A stretch of DNA of 43,756 nucleotides from JAUZPB01 sp037140715 (GTDB lineage: Bacteria; Bacteroidota; Ignavibacteria; Ignavibacteriales; SURF-24). This document shows, in pieces, positions 42,955 through 43,756 of this stretch; the stretch's first letter is position 1, and each line of letters opens with the position of its first letter. The translations under genes were made by a program, and so were the position numbers. The notes beneath the pieces are model-generated. The model worked only from the letters and a program-made list of their open reading frames with translations, was not told where the DNA came from and searched no databases. The stretch spans positions 1 to 43,756 of the forward strand of contig JBAXDX010000015.1 of NCBI GenBank assembly GCA_037140715.1, read 5' to 3'.

Positions 42955-43453
42955 CTTATCTCCATAAATTCACAATAATAGCTGAATTATCTTTGTCGCT
43001 GTACATCTTAGTGATACAGCTTTATAATAGACACCGGTAACAATTTAATTTTTAGCGCTTATCGAATTTAATATATTATGCCGGTAACTGACTTGCGCCC
43101 CGGCACACTAAAACCGAGGAGAAAAAGAGTGCTGTTCACCACATATCAGCATGACCAGACAGGGTCAGCCACGCCCGCTCTAAAATAATATTTTAATATA
43201 AGAGATTCTGTTCATTTTATAATAAAAAATCCTTTTCCGTTTCTCAATATACTGAATAAACTGATAAATAAACAAATATGTGTATTAAGAAGGATAAATA
43301 TGTACCAGCAGGCTAATATTTTAGATTTTAATAAGCAATTGTTTATCCGGTATCAGATATTCATAAATGGAAACTGCGGAACAGGAACCATCCAAGCTTA
43401 TGAAACCTGTCAAAAGAGCAATGAGGATGAAATAAGGCATTTCCTCTTTAAAT
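42955..43453. other. Gene-poor stretch upstream of the FISUMP gene
   Basis: No convincing gene. A small GC-richer island (43078-43188) stands out in AT-rich DNA and contains a 36-codon open frame (ATG 43078, TAA 43186-43188; MPVTDLRPGTLKPRRKRV start) without a ribosome-binding site, plus a TGACC/GGTCA mini-hairpin. The remainder is AT-rich and shows nothing recognisable until the hairpin array begins at 43454. Confidence 0.4.
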
Positions 43454-43655
43454 AATGCTCCGTGAGGACCAAACCGACCGTTTGGTATTAAGGAAATGCT
43501 CCGTTTGGTCCCCACGGAGCATTCGACATATAACAAATGCTCCGTGAGCATCAAACGGAGCGTTCGACATATAGTAAATGCTCCGTGGGGACCAAACGAA
43601 GCATTTGTGATTGAGGAAATGGTCGGTTTGGCTGTTTTCGGGTTATCGACAACCG
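43454..43655. repeat. Array 2 of 41-bp hairpin repeats
   Basis: Units start at 43454, 43495, 43536, 43577 and 43618, again with an exact 41-bp period. Arms AATGCTCCGT/ACGGAGCATT and linker CGACATATAACA or CGACATATAGTA match array 1 and lie in the same orientation. Loops vary: the unit at 43577 has GGGGACCAA, and the unit at 43495 has TTGGTCCCC, its exact reverse complement. The last unit (AATGGTCGGTTTGGC) closely matches the last unit of array 1. The 100 bp after it to the window end show nothing supported. Confidence 0.9.
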
Positions 43656-43756
43656 TCCACCGCATATTTCAACTCTTATCCCCCATTCTTAATCTTACTC
43701 ATAATCATAATCGTACTCACAGCCCGGCAGCGTTATGATTAAGGCAAAGAAAGCGC

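Noticed and set aside
43321..43665. 114-residue minus-strand gene
   Set aside because: It runs through hairpin array 2, where the repeat merely translates to FGPHGAF-like blocks. The 41-bp period breaks the frame between units, and the rest has no recognisable features.
43735..43756. Start of a further plus-strand gene at the right edge (MIKAKKA)
   Set aside because: Only seven codons are visible and there is no ribosome-binding site, so it cannot be supported.

Overview
This 43.8 kb window looks like the chromosome of a bacterium from the Ignavibacteria/Chlorobi side of the Bacteroidota-Chlorobiota group. The main reasons are a type IX secretion (T9SS) C-terminal sorting domain with the NYPNPFNPST motif, a short primary sigma factor without region 1.1, a FISUMP-domain protein, and a str-S10-spc-alpha gene cluster that lacks adk. 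Many genes have GGAG-type Shine-Dalgarno sites, and the str cluster has a near-consensus TTGACA-17-TATATT promoter. Both argue against a typical Bacteroidia genome. The placement is an inference from these traits, not from a phylogeny.

Left part (1-10.2 kb, all minus strand): a partial PAS histidine kinase runs off the left edge. Next come a 994-residue protein joining two receiver-like domains to a PPDK-type ATP-binding domain, a roughly 21-bp minisatellite (about 4.30-4.87 kb), a decayed BNR-repeat T9SS cargo gene (amber stop at codon 4 plus a frameshift), and a heat-shock pair (hsp20, dnaK).

Middle (10.2-22.8 kb): a 405-bp divergent intergenic region holds phased TGCCA/TGGCA palindromes. 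To its right lies a plus-strand set birA-coaX-cysteine desulfurase. Then, on the minus strand, come rfbB, an outer-membrane-type protein, truA, an NlpC/P60 peptidase, rpoD and deoB. A 1-kb gene-free stretch follows with an array of 41-bp hairpin repeats. After it are a membrane-anchored tandem-GAF protein with a ruined GGDEF motif, and ysxC.

Ribosomal supercluster (22.8-42.05 kb, minus strand): 34 protein genes from rpsL to rplQ lie in one direction with gaps of 57 bp or less. They cover the translation factors (tuf, fusA, infA), secY, map and rpoA as well as ribosomal proteins. A tRNA-Gln(UUG) gene sits inside the spc segment between rplR and rpsE. A strong intrinsic terminator closes the cluster.

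Right edge (42.05-43.76 kb): a FISUMP-domain gene carrying a Cys/His zinc-ribbon-like start, then gene-poor DNA with a second copy of the 41-bp hairpin array. The two hairpin arrays share period, linker and a divergent last unit, and one hairpin loop in the second array is the exact inverse of another. They are the most unusual structure in the window. No defence locus, CRISPR-cas, transposase or biosynthetic gene cluster was found.
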